Shown: positions 9,224-17,935, counted from the first letter of the stretch. The stretch: 64,000 bases of DNA from Peptococcaceae bacterium 1109 (GCA_001028815.1 LDJB01000001.1:370707-434706); one strand, 5' to 3'. Notes: generated from the sequence alone by a model not told the origin. Translations and numbers: made by a program.

Positions 9224-10681
9224 GTGGTAGATTACTTATCCAGTGATAGGCTGGACTGGGAAGAGATGCAGAAGGAGCGCCAGGCGGTGCTAGCCGCTTG
9301 GCAGACAGGCCGGGAGGTTGACTTGGCAGAGGCGGTGGAGTTCCACTTGTCCCAACCTCTGGAGAAAAACTTCGCCCGGCGGATGGGGGAGGCCAAAGCC
9401 CAAGGGCTTACTTTAACACAGCCCCGTGCCGGTGTGGCTGACCTCAAGAGCCATCTTGAGCTTCTGCAGTATTTAGCTGAGGAAGGGGAAGCGGATTTAC
9501 TTCCCACCACCATTGATTCATATACCCGGCAGAACCGGTATGAAGAGGCTCAGAAGGGGCTGGATGAGAGCCGTAAGCTCGGACGATCGCTCCTAAATGG
9601 CTTTCCCGCGGTAAACCACGGTGTGGCTAATTGCCGGACCCTGGTTACGGAACTGAGCATGCCGCTCCAAATTAGGCACGGCACCCCCGATGCTCGCCTA
9701 CTTGCAGAGGTCACCCTTGCTGCGGGATTCAGCGCATTTGAAGGCGGAGGCATATCGTATAACATACCGTACGCCAAGCAAGTGCCTTTGGCAGAAAGCA
9801 TCAGGGCGTGGCAGTATGTTGACCGGTTGGTGGGCTATTATGCACAACAGGGAGTTATGATTAACCGGGAACCGTTTGGCCCCCTCACAGGCACTTTAGT
9901 GGCCCCTTGTATTTCCCACAGTGTTGCGGTGATCGAGGCGGTCCTCGCGGCGAAACAAGGTGTGAAGAGCCTCACCCTAGGCTACGGGCAGTGTGGCAAC
10001 TTAATTCAAGACGTTGCTGCAATCCAAACCTTGCCCGTGCTGGCCCAGGATTACCTAGAGCGGGAAGGGATCACTGATGTGGAGCTCACAACCGTTCTGC
10101 ACCAGTGGATGGGTGGCTTTCCCACCGATGAACCCCGTTCCTTTGGAGTGATCTCCTTAGGTGCAGCTGCCGCGGCTCTCAGCAAGGCTACTAAGGTGAT
10201 CGTGAAGACTCCCCATGAAGCCCTGGGCATTCCCACCAAGGAAGCCAATGCCGCGGGCTTGCGTGCTACCAAGCAGGTTATCAACATGCTCAAGGATCAG
10301 TCCTTCCCTGAGTGTCCCCAGCTTACCCAAGAACGGGAAATTATCCTTAAAGAGACGCGGCAGATCCTTGACAAAACTCTTGAACTGGGGGAAGGGGACT
10401 TTGCCCTTGGCGCGGTCCGCGCGTTTCAAGCAGGGGTCATTGATGTGCCCTTTGCGCCTAGTATGCACAACGCGGGCCGGACCATGCCAGCCCGAGACAA
10501 CGAAGGGGCAGTGCGCTTTCTTAACTGGGGAAGCTTGCCTTTCAGCAAGGAAGTCCAAGAGTTCCACCGAGAAAAGCTGGCGGAACGGGCACGTTATGAA
10601 GAGCGTACCCCTGGTTTCCAATTTGTGATTGACGACATCTATGCCATTGGTAAAGGCATGTTGGTGGGTAGGCCCCGATAG
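9224..10681 (+). CDS. glmE: methylaspartate (glutamate) mutase, epsilon/E subunit
   Basis: This is the catalytic TIM-barrel subunit that binds glutamate and completes the active site with GlmS. The 485-residue length is close to the clostridial enzyme. Family-typical stretches include RHGTPDARLLAEVTLA, FEGGGISYNIPYAK near residue 175 and VTELSMPLQ. The GTG start is seven bases after GGGAGG. The neighbouring methylaspartate ammonia-lyase fixes its role in glutamate fermentation. No missing segment is seen. Confidence 0.95.
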   Translation: MVDYLSSDRLDWEEMQKERQAVLAAWQTGREVDLAEAVEFHLSQPLEKNFARRMGEAKAQGLTLTQPRAGVADLKSHLELLQYLAEEGEADLLPTTIDSYTRQNRYEEAQKGLDESRKLGRSLLNGFPAVNHGVANCRTLVTELSMPLQIRHGTPDARLLAEVTLAAGFSAFEGGGISYNIPYAKQVPLAESIRAWQYVDRLVGYYAQQGVMINREPFGPLTGTLVAPCISHSVAVIEAVLAAKQGVKSLTLGYGQCGNLIQDVAAIQTLPVLAQDYLEREGITDVELTTVLHQWMGGFPTDEPRSFGVISLGAAAAALSKATKVIVKTPHEALGIPTKEANAAGLRATKQVINMLKDQSFPECPQLTQEREIILKETRQILDKTLELGEGDFALGAVRAFQAGVIDVPFAPSMHNAGRTMPARDNEGAVRFLNWGSLPFSKEVQEFHREKLAERARYEERTPGFQFVIDDIYAIGKGMLVGRPR

Positions 10682-10689
10682 GAGATGAT

Positions 10690-12045
10690 ATGATGGATGA
10701 AATCCGGGTTTTGTCGCCTACGGCAATTCTAGGTTACGGTTTTCCCGTTGCCTCATTTGAAGAGGGCTTGAGGCGAGAACCCCATGTAATCGCGGTGGAC
10801 GGTGGTTCCACTGATCCAGGCCCCTACTACCTTGGCTCAGGGAACTCCTTTACGCAGCGCCAGGCGGTAAAGCGGGACTTAAAGCTGCTCATCGGTGCAG
10901 CCCTTGAACGCAACATCCCCTTGATTATCGGCACGGCAGGGGGATCAGGAGCCCGGCCCCATGTAGAATGGGCCTGGGAGATCGTTCAAGAGATCCTTAC
11001 CGAAACCAGGCAGAAGGCGGCCACAGCGGTGGTTTTCAGTGACGTCCCCAAGGCGGTTGTGCTGGACATGATCAGGCAGGGCCGGACAGCACCGTGTGGG
11101 CCCTTGGAGGAGCTCACTCCCGAGGCGGTGGAAGATGCTGTACACCTTGTGGCGCAGATGGGAGTCGAGCCGTTCATTGCAGCTCTGGAAGAAGGAGCAG
11201 ATATTGTCCTTGCCGGTCGGGCCTATGACCCAGCGGCTTTCGCCGCGCTTCCTATCATGCGGGGCTTCGACCCAGGCTTGGCCCTGCATATGGGTAAGAT
11301 TCTGGAATGTGCTGCCATCGCCGCTGTACCGGGGAGCGGCAGCGACTGTCTTCTCGGGCGCTTGCAGCGGGATAGCTTTATCCTCGAGACCCTCAGTCCA
11401 GTAAGGCAGTGCACACCGATCTCCGTTGCTGCTCACACCCTCTATGAGAAGAGCGATCCGTATGTGCTGCCGGGGCCAGGGGGAACTTTGGATCTGCGCA
11501 GCACTCAGTTTGAGGGCCTTCCTGAGGGCCGGGTGAAGGTGTGGGGCACCAAGTTTGTTCCTACTCCGAAGTTCACTGTGAAGCTCGAAGGGGCGAGGGC
11601 AGTGGGCTTTCGCACTGTGAGCATTGCAGGAGTACGGGATCCAATCATGATTGAGCAGATAGACTCAATTCTCGAGGGGGTACGGGAGCGTGTGCAGGAC
11701 AATTTCGACGAGCTTCAAGATTACTTCCTCCAGTTTCGCTGCTACGGCAAGAATGGCGTGATGGGCGATTTGGAGCCTACTCCCAATCCCGGCCATGAGC
11801 TTGGTATTGTGATTGAATGCGTTGCTGAAACCCAGGAAATCGCTAACACCATCTGCGGATTTGCCCGCTCAACCTTGCTTCATTACGGCTATCCAGGGCG
11901 GAAATCTACTGCGGGTAACCTTGCTTTTCCCTACTCTCCGTCGGACTTCTCCGCGGGGGCAGTATTTGAGTTCTGCGTACATCATCTTATGGAACTGGAT
12001 GATTCTAAGGGGATTTTCCCCATGGAATGGCGGGTGATTGAGTGA
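10690..12045 (+). CDS. AtuA/DUF1446-family protein of unknown reaction
   Basis: The 451-residue protein resembles the acyclic terpene utilisation AtuA (DUF1446) family, including DGGSTDPGPYYLGSG near residue 36, IGTAGGSGARP, and a later LAGRAYDPAAFAALP. The biochemical function of this family is poorly known. It starts at ATG 10690 (or 10693) after GGAG and overlaps the next gene by four bases (GTGA). Its place between glutamate mutase and methylaspartate lyase suggests a role tied to mesaconate/citramalate handling or enzyme maintenance. That role is inference only. Confidence 0.85.
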   Translation: MMDEIRVLSPTAILGYGFPVASFEEGLRREPHVIAVDGGSTDPGPYYLGSGNSFTQRQAVKRDLKLLIGAALERNIPLIIGTAGGSGARPHVEWAWEIVQEILTETRQKAATAVVFSDVPKAVVLDMIRQGRTAPCGPLEELTPEAVEDAVHLVAQMGVEPFIAALEEGADIVLAGRAYDPAAFAALPIMRGFDPGLALHMGKILECAAIAAVPGSGSDCLLGRLQRDSFILETLSPVRQCTPISVAAHTLYEKSDPYVLPGPGGTLDLRSTQFEGLPEGRVKVWGTKFVPTPKFTVKLEGARAVGFRTVSIAGVRDPIMIEQIDSILEGVRERVQDNFDELQDYFLQFRCYGKNGVMGDLEPTPNPGHELGIVIECVAETQEIANTICGFARSTLLHYGYPGRKSTAGNLAFPYSPSDFSAGAVFEFCVHHLMELDDSKGIFPMEWRVIE

Positions 12046-12344
12046 GATACGTCCGTGATGTGGCTGCTGTAATCCGCAGCAAGAATGCGGGGCCTTTTGA
12101 ACTCACTTTCGACTTGATGTTCACTGATCGGCAAGCCTACGATGAGGTGCGGAAGAATATTACGCCCAGCAAGATTGCTGAGCTGTACCGTATTCCCGTG
12201 GATGACGTGCTGAAGATTGTGCACTTCGAGCCTGCGTTGGCAGTGAAGATTACCATCGTGCGCCCAAGGGCATCGGGGGCATTAGGGGAAACAGATGTTT
12301 ACGGTGCGCAGCAGCATGCACCTTTGTTTGAGTTAACTTATTAG
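12042..12344 (+). CDS. DUF4387 family protein
   Basis: This small 100-residue protein has the DUF4387 look: AAVIRSKNAGPFELTFDL at the N-terminus, then DVLKIVHFEPALAVKITIVRP. The function is unknown. GTG 12042 overlaps the stop of the upstream AtuA-family gene, so the two are translationally coupled and may form a two-subunit enzyme. I see no metal or nucleotide motif. Confidence 0.85.
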   Translation: MRYVRDVAAVIRSKNAGPFELTFDLMFTDRQAYDEVRKNITPSKIAELYRIPVDDVLKIVHFEPALAVKITIVRPRASGALGETDVYGAQQHAPLFELTY

Positions 12345-12363
12345 TGTAATAGGGGCGATAGTC

Positions 12364-13632
12364 GTGAAAATTGTTGATGTCATTCTTTCTAAGGGGCTAA
12401 CGGGCTTTTACTTTGACGATCAGCGAGCGATCAGGTCTGGTAAGATTCGAGAGGATGGCTTTGCCTACCTAGGTGAAGCGGTCACCTCTGGGTTTACCAA
12501 AGTGCGGCAAGCTGGTGAGTCTGTTTCCGTCCAGCTCGTGCTGGAGAACGGCCAGATCGCCTACGGAGACTGTGCCGCGGTGCAGTATTCAGGCGCAGGG
12601 GGACGGGATCCGCTGTTTTTGGCTGATGAGTACATTCCTGTAATGGAGAAGTACATTGTTCCTCTCCTCAAGGGGCGGGAACTTACCACGTTCAGAGAGA
12701 TGGCTGCAGAAGTGGACGGCTGCCGTTTGGAAGACGGTGCTCTCATCCACACTGCGGTGCGCTACGGCGTTACTCAAGCGCTGCTAGATGCCGTCGCCCG
12801 GAGCAATGGCCTTACCATGGCTGAGGTGATCAGTGAAGAGTACGGTACTGAGCTGGCCGAGGGGCCCATCCTCCTCTTCGGCCAAACGGGAGATGACCGC
12901 TTTACCAACGCGGATCGGATGATCCTCAAAGAGATCGACGTGCTTCCTCACGGGCTGTTCAATAACGTGGCGAAGCTCGGTTCCAAGGGGGAGAAGCTCC
13001 GGGAGTATCTCAGCTGGCTGAAAAACCGCGTTGAGCATTTGAAGCTTTCCCCAGATTACCTCCCTGATTTTCAAGTGGATGTGTACGGCACTATCGGCGA
13101 AGCTTTCGACCAGGACATCCCGGCCATTGCCGAGTACTGCAGGGAGCTGGCGGAACTGGTACGGCCCCATAGGCTCAGAATCGAAGGGCCCATCGATCTC
13201 GGAGATCGGCAGCAGCAAATCGATGGCCTTGCAGCGTTGTGCCGGTATGTGGATGAACATAACATCCCTGTGGAGTTTGTGGCCGATGAGTGGTGCAACA
13301 CACTGCAGGATGTGAAGGACTTCGCCGAGGCCAAGGCGGGCCACATGATTCAGATCAAGACGCCTGACTTGGGTGGCATAAACAATAGTATCGAAGCGGT
13401 CCTCTACTGCAAAGCCCACGGTGTGAGGGCCTATCTTGGGGGCACATGCAACGAAACAGAGCGTTCAGCCCAGATCACAGTTCACATTGCCTTAGCAACC
13501 CAGCCCTGCCAGATACTGTCGAAGCCTGGGATGGGCTTTGACGAAGGTGCGGCAATCTGCAGGAATGAGATGAACCGCACATTGGCCCTTTTGGAGTGGA
13601 GAAAGGGAAGGGGAAGTAATGCGCAAGATTGA
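12364..13632 (+). CDS. mal: methylaspartate ammonia-lyase
   Basis: The enzyme removes ammonia from 3-methylaspartate to give mesaconate, the second step of the methylaspartate pathway. It belongs to the enolase superfamily. The Mg-binding acids are visible in QVDVYG, IEGPIDLG and VADEWCNT, and the catalytic lysine in QIKTPDLGG. The length of 422 residues is close to the clostridial enzyme. The GTG start follows AGGGGCGA. Its 3' end overlaps the next gene by 14 bases. Confidence 0.96.
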   Translation: MKIVDVILSKGLTGFYFDDQRAIRSGKIREDGFAYLGEAVTSGFTKVRQAGESVSVQLVLENGQIAYGDCAAVQYSGAGGRDPLFLADEYIPVMEKYIVPLLKGRELTTFREMAAEVDGCRLEDGALIHTAVRYGVTQALLDAVARSNGLTMAEVISEEYGTELAEGPILLFGQTGDDRFTNADRMILKEIDVLPHGLFNNVAKLGSKGEKLREYLSWLKNRVEHLKLSPDYLPDFQVDVYGTIGEAFDQDIPAIAEYCRELAELVRPHRLRIEGPIDLGDRQQQIDGLAALCRYVDEHNIPVEFVADEWCNTLQDVKDFAEAKAGHMIQIKTPDLGGINNSIEAVLYCKAHGVRAYLGGTCNETERSAQITVHIALATQPCQILSKPGMGFDEGAAICRNEMNRTLALLEWRKGRGSNAQD

Positions 13633-14461
13633 TTACGCACAAATAGTCGCGAGCGTGCGGGAGATGTGCTTACAGGCAAATGCCATGCTCCCTCCCGATG
13701 TGGAGGAGGCCCTGCGCGGCGCCAAAGCCAGAGAAGCTTCGCCTGTAGGCAGGAGTGTACTTCAGACTATTCTAGACAACGCCGCGATTGCACGGCAGAA
13801 ACCCATGGCCATCTGCCAGGATACAGGCATGGTAGTTGTTTTTGCCGATGTGGGGCAGGACGTGCATATTACTGGGGGCCTTCTCACTGACGCTGTAAAT
13901 GAAGGGGTGCGTCTTGGCTACCGAGATTTCTACTTCCGCAACAGCGTTGTTCGGGACCCCCTTGATCGGGTAAATACCCAAGATAACACTCCTGCGGTGG
14001 TCCATATCTCCCTCGTTCCAGGGGATCAGATCCGCTTGCTGTTAGCCCCGAAGGGGTTTGGCAGTGAGAACATGTCTGCGGTGAAGATGCTAAAACCTGC
14101 ACAGGGAGAGGCGGGCATCAAGGAATTTGTTGTGCAGACAGTTACCCAAGCAGGGGGCAATCCCTGCCCGCCCATCACCTTGGGCGTAGGCATCGGCGGT
14201 ACCATGGAAAAGGCAGCGCTTTTGGCCAAGCGCGCCCTCTTCCGCCCGATTGGGCAGCGCAATTCTAAGGAGCACTTGGCTCGCCTGGAGATGGAGCTCT
14301 TAGAGTTGGTGAACAAGACTGGGGTGGGCCCCATGGGTTTTGGGGGCACTCAGACAGCCATCGAGGTCTTTGTGGAGAGCTATCCTACGCATATCGCTGG
14401 CCTGCCTGTGGCTGTGAACGTTAACTGCCACGCGGCCCGCCACAGCGAGGTGGTTCTATGA
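13619..14461 (+). CDS. class I fumarase/tartrate-dehydratase-type alpha subunit (probable mesaconase)
   Basis: This is the alpha subunit of a [4Fe-4S] hydro-lyase of the class I fumarase family. Three cluster cysteines are visible: ICQDTG (Cys66), GNPCPPIT, and VNCHAARH near the C-terminus. In this operon the expected substrate is mesaconate, hydrated to (S)-citramalate; this is inferred from context. The 280-residue length is that of an alpha subunit. No beta subunit follows and none is present in the window, so the partner must lie elsewhere or the enzyme works differently. The start ATG lies inside mal, and the stop overlaps the next gene (ATGA). Confidence 0.9.
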   Translation: MRKIDYAQIVASVREMCLQANAMLPPDVEEALRGAKAREASPVGRSVLQTILDNAAIARQKPMAICQDTGMVVVFADVGQDVHITGGLLTDAVNEGVRLGYRDFYFRNSVVRDPLDRVNTQDNTPAVVHISLVPGDQIRLLLAPKGFGSENMSAVKMLKPAQGEAGIKEFVVQTVTQAGGNPCPPITLGVGIGGTMEKAALLAKRALFRPIGQRNSKEHLARLEMELLELVNKTGVGPMGFGGTQTAIEVFVESYPTHIAGLPVAVNVNCHAARHSEVVL

Positions 14462-15333
14462 TGTTTTCTACCACTCTGGTGCAGGCCGTTTACTATGCGC
14501 CCAGGGGGCGCCGGCGCTTGATGCACTTAGGGATGCTTATTTCCCAGCGCTATTTGCGGCCTGAAGACCGCCTCATCGGTATTGTGGGCGATGCTGGTGC
14601 AGGAAAGTCTCTGCTGGCCCGGGGCATGTTTCCCGGGCTTGTCTTGACCAATGACGATGAGGGGATCAATGTCCGCCCCCTTCCGCTCTTGGCGGATGCC
14701 AGGGATGGTTTTTTCTCAAATCACACCTATCATCTGGATGTGCGCTTTGAAACGGCCTTTACTCCCTTGTGGGAGCTCGCCGCTGCGGTTCGCCAGGGAA
14801 TTGAAGCGGGGTGCAGGGTGGTTGTAGAGCATTTTGATCTCATCTATGAGTCCTTGGGCATGAATGCGGAATGCTTGGTCGCAGTGGGAGAGGAAGTGGT
14901 AGTTACCAAGCCCACTGTCTTTGGGCCCTTCCCTGGGGAACTTGCGGAGTATGCCTACGATTCATTGGTGTACCGGAAAATGGCTCACAGTGCAGAAGAC
15001 ATCTTGTCCATTGTTTTTCAGGAGATGGGCTACGATCCGCCCACAATCCACAGTGATGTGCGGCGGGGTTTTGTGGTGGAATTCTCGCAGAAGCCGGAGA
15101 TCGACTTAGAAGAAGTGGAACGGCGGATCCACGAGTATATCGCCAAGGATCTGCCTATCTGCTACCACGACGAGAATCATATCTTAATTGGCGATGAGCA
15201 AATCTACTGCTCGGGGCCGCGACTGCACATGCGCCGCACAAGCGACATTGTCAACTTCAGGCTTGACAAGGAACTGCAGTACTCGCCCTTGAGCAAAACA
15301 TACCTGCTCGTAGGGCGTGTGGGAATGGAATAG
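14458..15333 (+). CDS. P-loop protein with alanyl-tRNA-synthetase SAD-like C-terminus
   Basis: The 291-residue protein has a Walker A loop GDAGAGKS at residues 44-51 in a kinase-like N-terminal half. Its tail, from about residue 250 (CSGPRLHMRRTSDIVNF), resembles the end of the AlaRS second additional domain, whose C-G-G-T-H motif is followed by RxTGEI. I recall related proteins in anaerobes annotated by this domain, but the function is unknown to me. It is locked to the mesaconase alpha gene by a four-base overlap and occupies the place where a beta subunit would be expected. A maintenance or regulatory NTPase for the pathway is one possibility. Confidence 0.75.
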   Translation: MMFSTTLVQAVYYAPRGRRRLMHLGMLISQRYLRPEDRLIGIVGDAGAGKSLLARGMFPGLVLTNDDEGINVRPLPLLADARDGFFSNHTYHLDVRFETAFTPLWELAAAVRQGIEAGCRVVVEHFDLIYESLGMNAECLVAVGEEVVVTKPTVFGPFPGELAEYAYDSLVYRKMAHSAEDILSIVFQEMGYDPPTIHSDVRRGFVVEFSQKPEIDLEEVERRIHEYIAKDLPICYHDENHILIGDEQIYCSGPRLHMRRTSDIVNFRLDKELQYSPLSKTYLLVGRVGME

Positions 15334-15345
15334 GAGCGTGACAGG

Positions 15346-16092
15346 TTGTTTAGGGTAATGGTTGTGGCCCCCCAAATGCAGTGCGCGTGGGTGGAGGAGT
15401 ATCTACGGGACCAGCCAGGTATAGAGTTCGTAGGCTGCGAGACTGCCCCTCATAAAGCGGTGGAAGCGGCCGCGGACGTGGCGCCAGATGTGATCCTCCT
15501 CGATGTTGACTTTCCCGATCACAACGGCAGTGCTGTTTTAGCAGAGCTGAAACGGAAGTGGCCGAGGAAACCTGCAGTAATAGTATTATCTGAACGGGGA
15601 GAAGATGAGGCCGTCTACGAGGCCAATCATTTGGGGGCCGATTACTACTTGGTCAAGCCAGTGCAGGATGAGGTGCTCATCCGCCGCATCAGACAGATGG
15701 CTGCGCTGGCGGATGGAGCAAGCTTATGCTCTGCGATTGTGGAAGACTGCGTCCGGAAGAAGGCAGTGGAATACTTCGAGCGCATAGGCATGCCGGCACA
15801 TCTAAAGGGCTACCGCTATCTCATCGAAGCCCTTGTGTTCGTGGTGATGGATCACAGCCTGGCTAATCAGGTGACCAAGCAGCTCTATCCCCGAGTGGCA
15901 AAGCACTTTCAGACAACCCCCATCAGGGTGGAGCGGGCCATCCGGAATGCTATTGAAATCACGTGGGAGCGAGGGAATATCGCCCAGGTGAACCAGCTGT
16001 TTTCTTACGTAGATGAGAACCGGGGAAAGCCCACGAACTCGGCGTTTATCGCAGGCATGGCAGATATTATCAGCTTAGATTTACGCAGGTAA
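15346..16092 (+). CDS. spo0A: sporulation master regulator Spo0A, atypical receiver
   Basis: This is a response regulator of sporulation entry. The C-terminal half (about residues 145-248) is a clear Spo0A effector domain with the recognition segment TTPIRVERAIRNAIEITWERG, which binds 0A boxes in other spore formers. The receiver has the phospho-acceptor candidate Asp53 (ILLDVD), Ser82 and Lys104 (LVKPV). At the end of strand 1 the usual acidic pair is replaced by Ala8-Pro9-Gln10, so Mg2+ binding and phosphorylation may be altered. Start TTG 15346 follows AGGAG. A strong terminator follows. The gene is separated from spoIVB by the fermentation operon and has little room for its own promoter. 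Confidence 0.93.
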   Translation: MFRVMVVAPQMQCAWVEEYLRDQPGIEFVGCETAPHKAVEAAADVAPDVILLDVDFPDHNGSAVLAELKRKWPRKPAVIVLSERGEDEAVYEANHLGADYYLVKPVQDEVLIRRIRQMAALADGASLCSAIVEDCVRKKAVEYFERIGMPAHLKGYRYLIEALVFVVMDHSLANQVTKQLYPRVAKHFQTTPIRVERAIRNAIEITWERGNIAQVNQLFSYVDENRGKPTNSAFIAGMADIISLDLRR

Positions 16093-16107
16093 TGCGCATA
16101 TTAGAAG

Positions 16108-16130
16108 AGACGGGTAAACCCGTCTTTTTT
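16108..16130 (+). terminator. intrinsic terminator of the spo0A transcript
   Basis: A seven-base-pair stem AGACGGG/CCCGTCT with a TAAA loop runs directly into a six-T tract. It ends transcription 16 bases after the spo0A stop. Confidence 0.9.
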
Positions 16131-16150
16131 CTTACGGGGAGAGGAATGCC

Positions 16151-17272
16151 ATGGAAATCTCCGGGAGAGTCCGCAAGGGCCGCCGGACCAAGGAACTGGC
16201 CGCGCATCTCAAACCGAAAGAAATCGCGCTCATCGCCCACGAGGACTTAGATGCTATGGGTGCATTAGGCCTCATTGAGGCGCAGGTGGCTGCGGTGATT
16301 AACGCGTGCTGTTCCATGACGGGACGCTATCCCAACCAGGGCCCGAAGCTGCTCTGGGAAGCAGGTGTGCCCCATTTAGACAATGTGGGCGAGGATATTT
16401 TCCACGCAGTCCAGGATGGGGACCTCGTCACTGTGCGCGATCGCCAGGTTTTGCTGGGAGATCGGGTCATTGCCACCGGGCGTATCCTTACAGAACATGC
16501 TATTCGGGAGCATATGCGCTCTGCTGCTTTGAGCCTCCATGATGAACTGGGCCGGTTCGTCGAGAATACCCTTGACTATGCTCATAAGGAGAAGAATATC
16601 ATCTTGGGCCGCTTCGCCTTTCCCGAGCTTAACGTTAGCTTGGCTGGGCGCCCCGTGGTAGTTGTGGTGCGAGGCCTGGGTTACGAAGAGGACTTGGAAA
16701 TTCTGTCTGCGTACATTCAAGAAACGCAGCCGGTGCTGCTGGCTGTGGATGGCGGTGCTGATGCACTGCTCCGCTTCGGCCATCGCCCTCATGTGATAGT
16801 GGGTGATATGGACAGTGTTTCTGATGAAGCACTTCGGTGCGGTGCGGAGCTGGTGGCCCACGCCTACGTGAGTGGGGAATGCCCAGGGAAAAAGCGCTTG
16901 GAAGGACTAGGGCTCGCCTTTCATGTCGTACCAGCGCCTGGGACCAGCGAAGATCTGGCCCTGCTCCTTGCCCACGATAAGGGAGCGGAACTGATCGTGT
17001 TAGTTGGTTCCCACTCGAACATCATTGATTTCCTAGAAAAAGGGCGGAAAGGCATGGCTTCCACTTTGTTAACCCGAATCAAAATCGGGCCGATCCTCCT
17101 TGATGCGAAGGGCGTGAGCAAGCTCTACAACACCGGTACCAACAGCCAGCTGCTGCCCATGGTGGTAGCAGTTGCCATTTTTATCGTATCGTTCTTGGCT
17201 TTCGCAACCCCTTGGCGGCATTACCTGCGCCTGTTGTGGCTGCAGCTGCGGGTATTAGTGGGAGGGACCTGA
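16151..17272 (+). CDS. steA: SteA-like putative cytokinetic ring protein
   Basis: The 373-residue protein has a thiamin-pyrophosphokinase-like central domain (LLAVDGGADALLRFGHRPHVIVGDMDSVSD near residue 195) and a C-terminal membrane helix around residues 335-355 (VVAVAIFIVSFLAFA). This matches the SteA family, linked to septal wall turnover in Corynebacterium. The ATG follows GGGGAGAGG. The next gene begins immediately after its stop and is an MctB-like protein, the family that supplies the SteB partner. The pair is probably a membrane complex, by inference from the family. Confidence 0.85.
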   Translation: MEISGRVRKGRRTKELAAHLKPKEIALIAHEDLDAMGALGLIEAQVAAVINACCSMTGRYPNQGPKLLWEAGVPHLDNVGEDIFHAVQDGDLVTVRDRQVLLGDRVIATGRILTEHAIREHMRSAALSLHDELGRFVENTLDYAHKEKNIILGRFAFPELNVSLAGRPVVVVVRGLGYEEDLEILSAYIQETQPVLLAVDGGADALLRFGHRPHVIVGDMDSVSDEALRCGAELVAHAYVSGECPGKKRLEGLGLAFHVVPAPGTSEDLALLLAHDKGAELIVLVGSHSNIIDFLEKGRKGMASTLLTRIKIGPILLDAKGVSKLYNTGTNSQLLPMVVAVAIFIVSFLAFATPWRHYLRLLWLQLRVLVGGT

Positions 17273-17935
17273 GTGCACATCACCTTAAGGTACCACATCG
17301 CGACTATCATCGGCATACTCTGCAGTTTGGTCTTGGGTATTCTCATCGGAGGTGCCCTGTTTCAAGACGATCGCCTCGTAAAGGAACAGGGTTTAATGAT
17401 CGAGGAATTAGAGGGACAGTTTGCTGAGCTCAAGCATGCCCTGGGGGAACTAACAGAACGAGAGCGCACAGTCAACCAAGGTTGGGATATGGTGAAGGGC
17501 ACCCTAGTAGGGGGCCTCTTACAGGGGGAAGTGGTCCTCTTGGTCTCTGGCCCCCCAGAAGTGAACTGGGCGCCCATTAAGGGGCTGTTAGAAGCAGCTG
17601 GTGCCCAGTGCCGCAGTGTAGATTGGCAGGGGTTCGGTGAGGCGGAAATCCTCCCTGGCACCTTCGTCGTGATGTGGCTCGGCTCAGAGCTTGCCTCGCC
17701 CGAGACTGCAGCACACTTACAGGAGCTGGTGGATAGGGGGGCCCACCTTGCCTTCCTTCAGGGCCTGAAGGAGAAACACAGCTTTCCCCCTATCCGTGCC
17801 CTATGCATCGACATGGCCGACACTTTCTTGGGGGAACTAGCCTTGGTCTTCGGCCTGGCTGGCCGGGCTGCGGGCCATTACGGGATTAAAGCAGGAGCCA
17901 TCAGCATCATCCCGGAGGTGGCAGCGGGTTCGTGA
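17273..17935 (+). CDS. MctB/SteB-like membrane-anchored protein
   Basis: The 220-residue protein has one N-terminal transmembrane segment (about residues 10-27, IATIIGILCSLVLGILIGGALF) and then a coiled coil rich in Glu/Leu/Lys (about residues 35-65). An extracytoplasmic alpha/beta domain follows. This matches the MctB family (annotated as copper transporter in mycobacteria) and the SteB proteins that pair with SteA. The GTG start abuts the steA stop. In this context a division-related role is more likely than copper transport. Confidence 0.8.
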   Translation: MHITLRYHIATIIGILCSLVLGILIGGALFQDDRLVKEQGLMIEELEGQFAELKHALGELTERERTVNQGWDMVKGTLVGGLLQGEVVLLVSGPPEVNWAPIKGLLEAAGAQCRSVDWQGFGEAEILPGTFVVMWLGSELASPETAAHLQELVDRGAHLAFLQGLKEKHSFPPIRALCIDMADTFLGELALVFGLAGRAAGHYGIKAGAISIIPEVAAGS

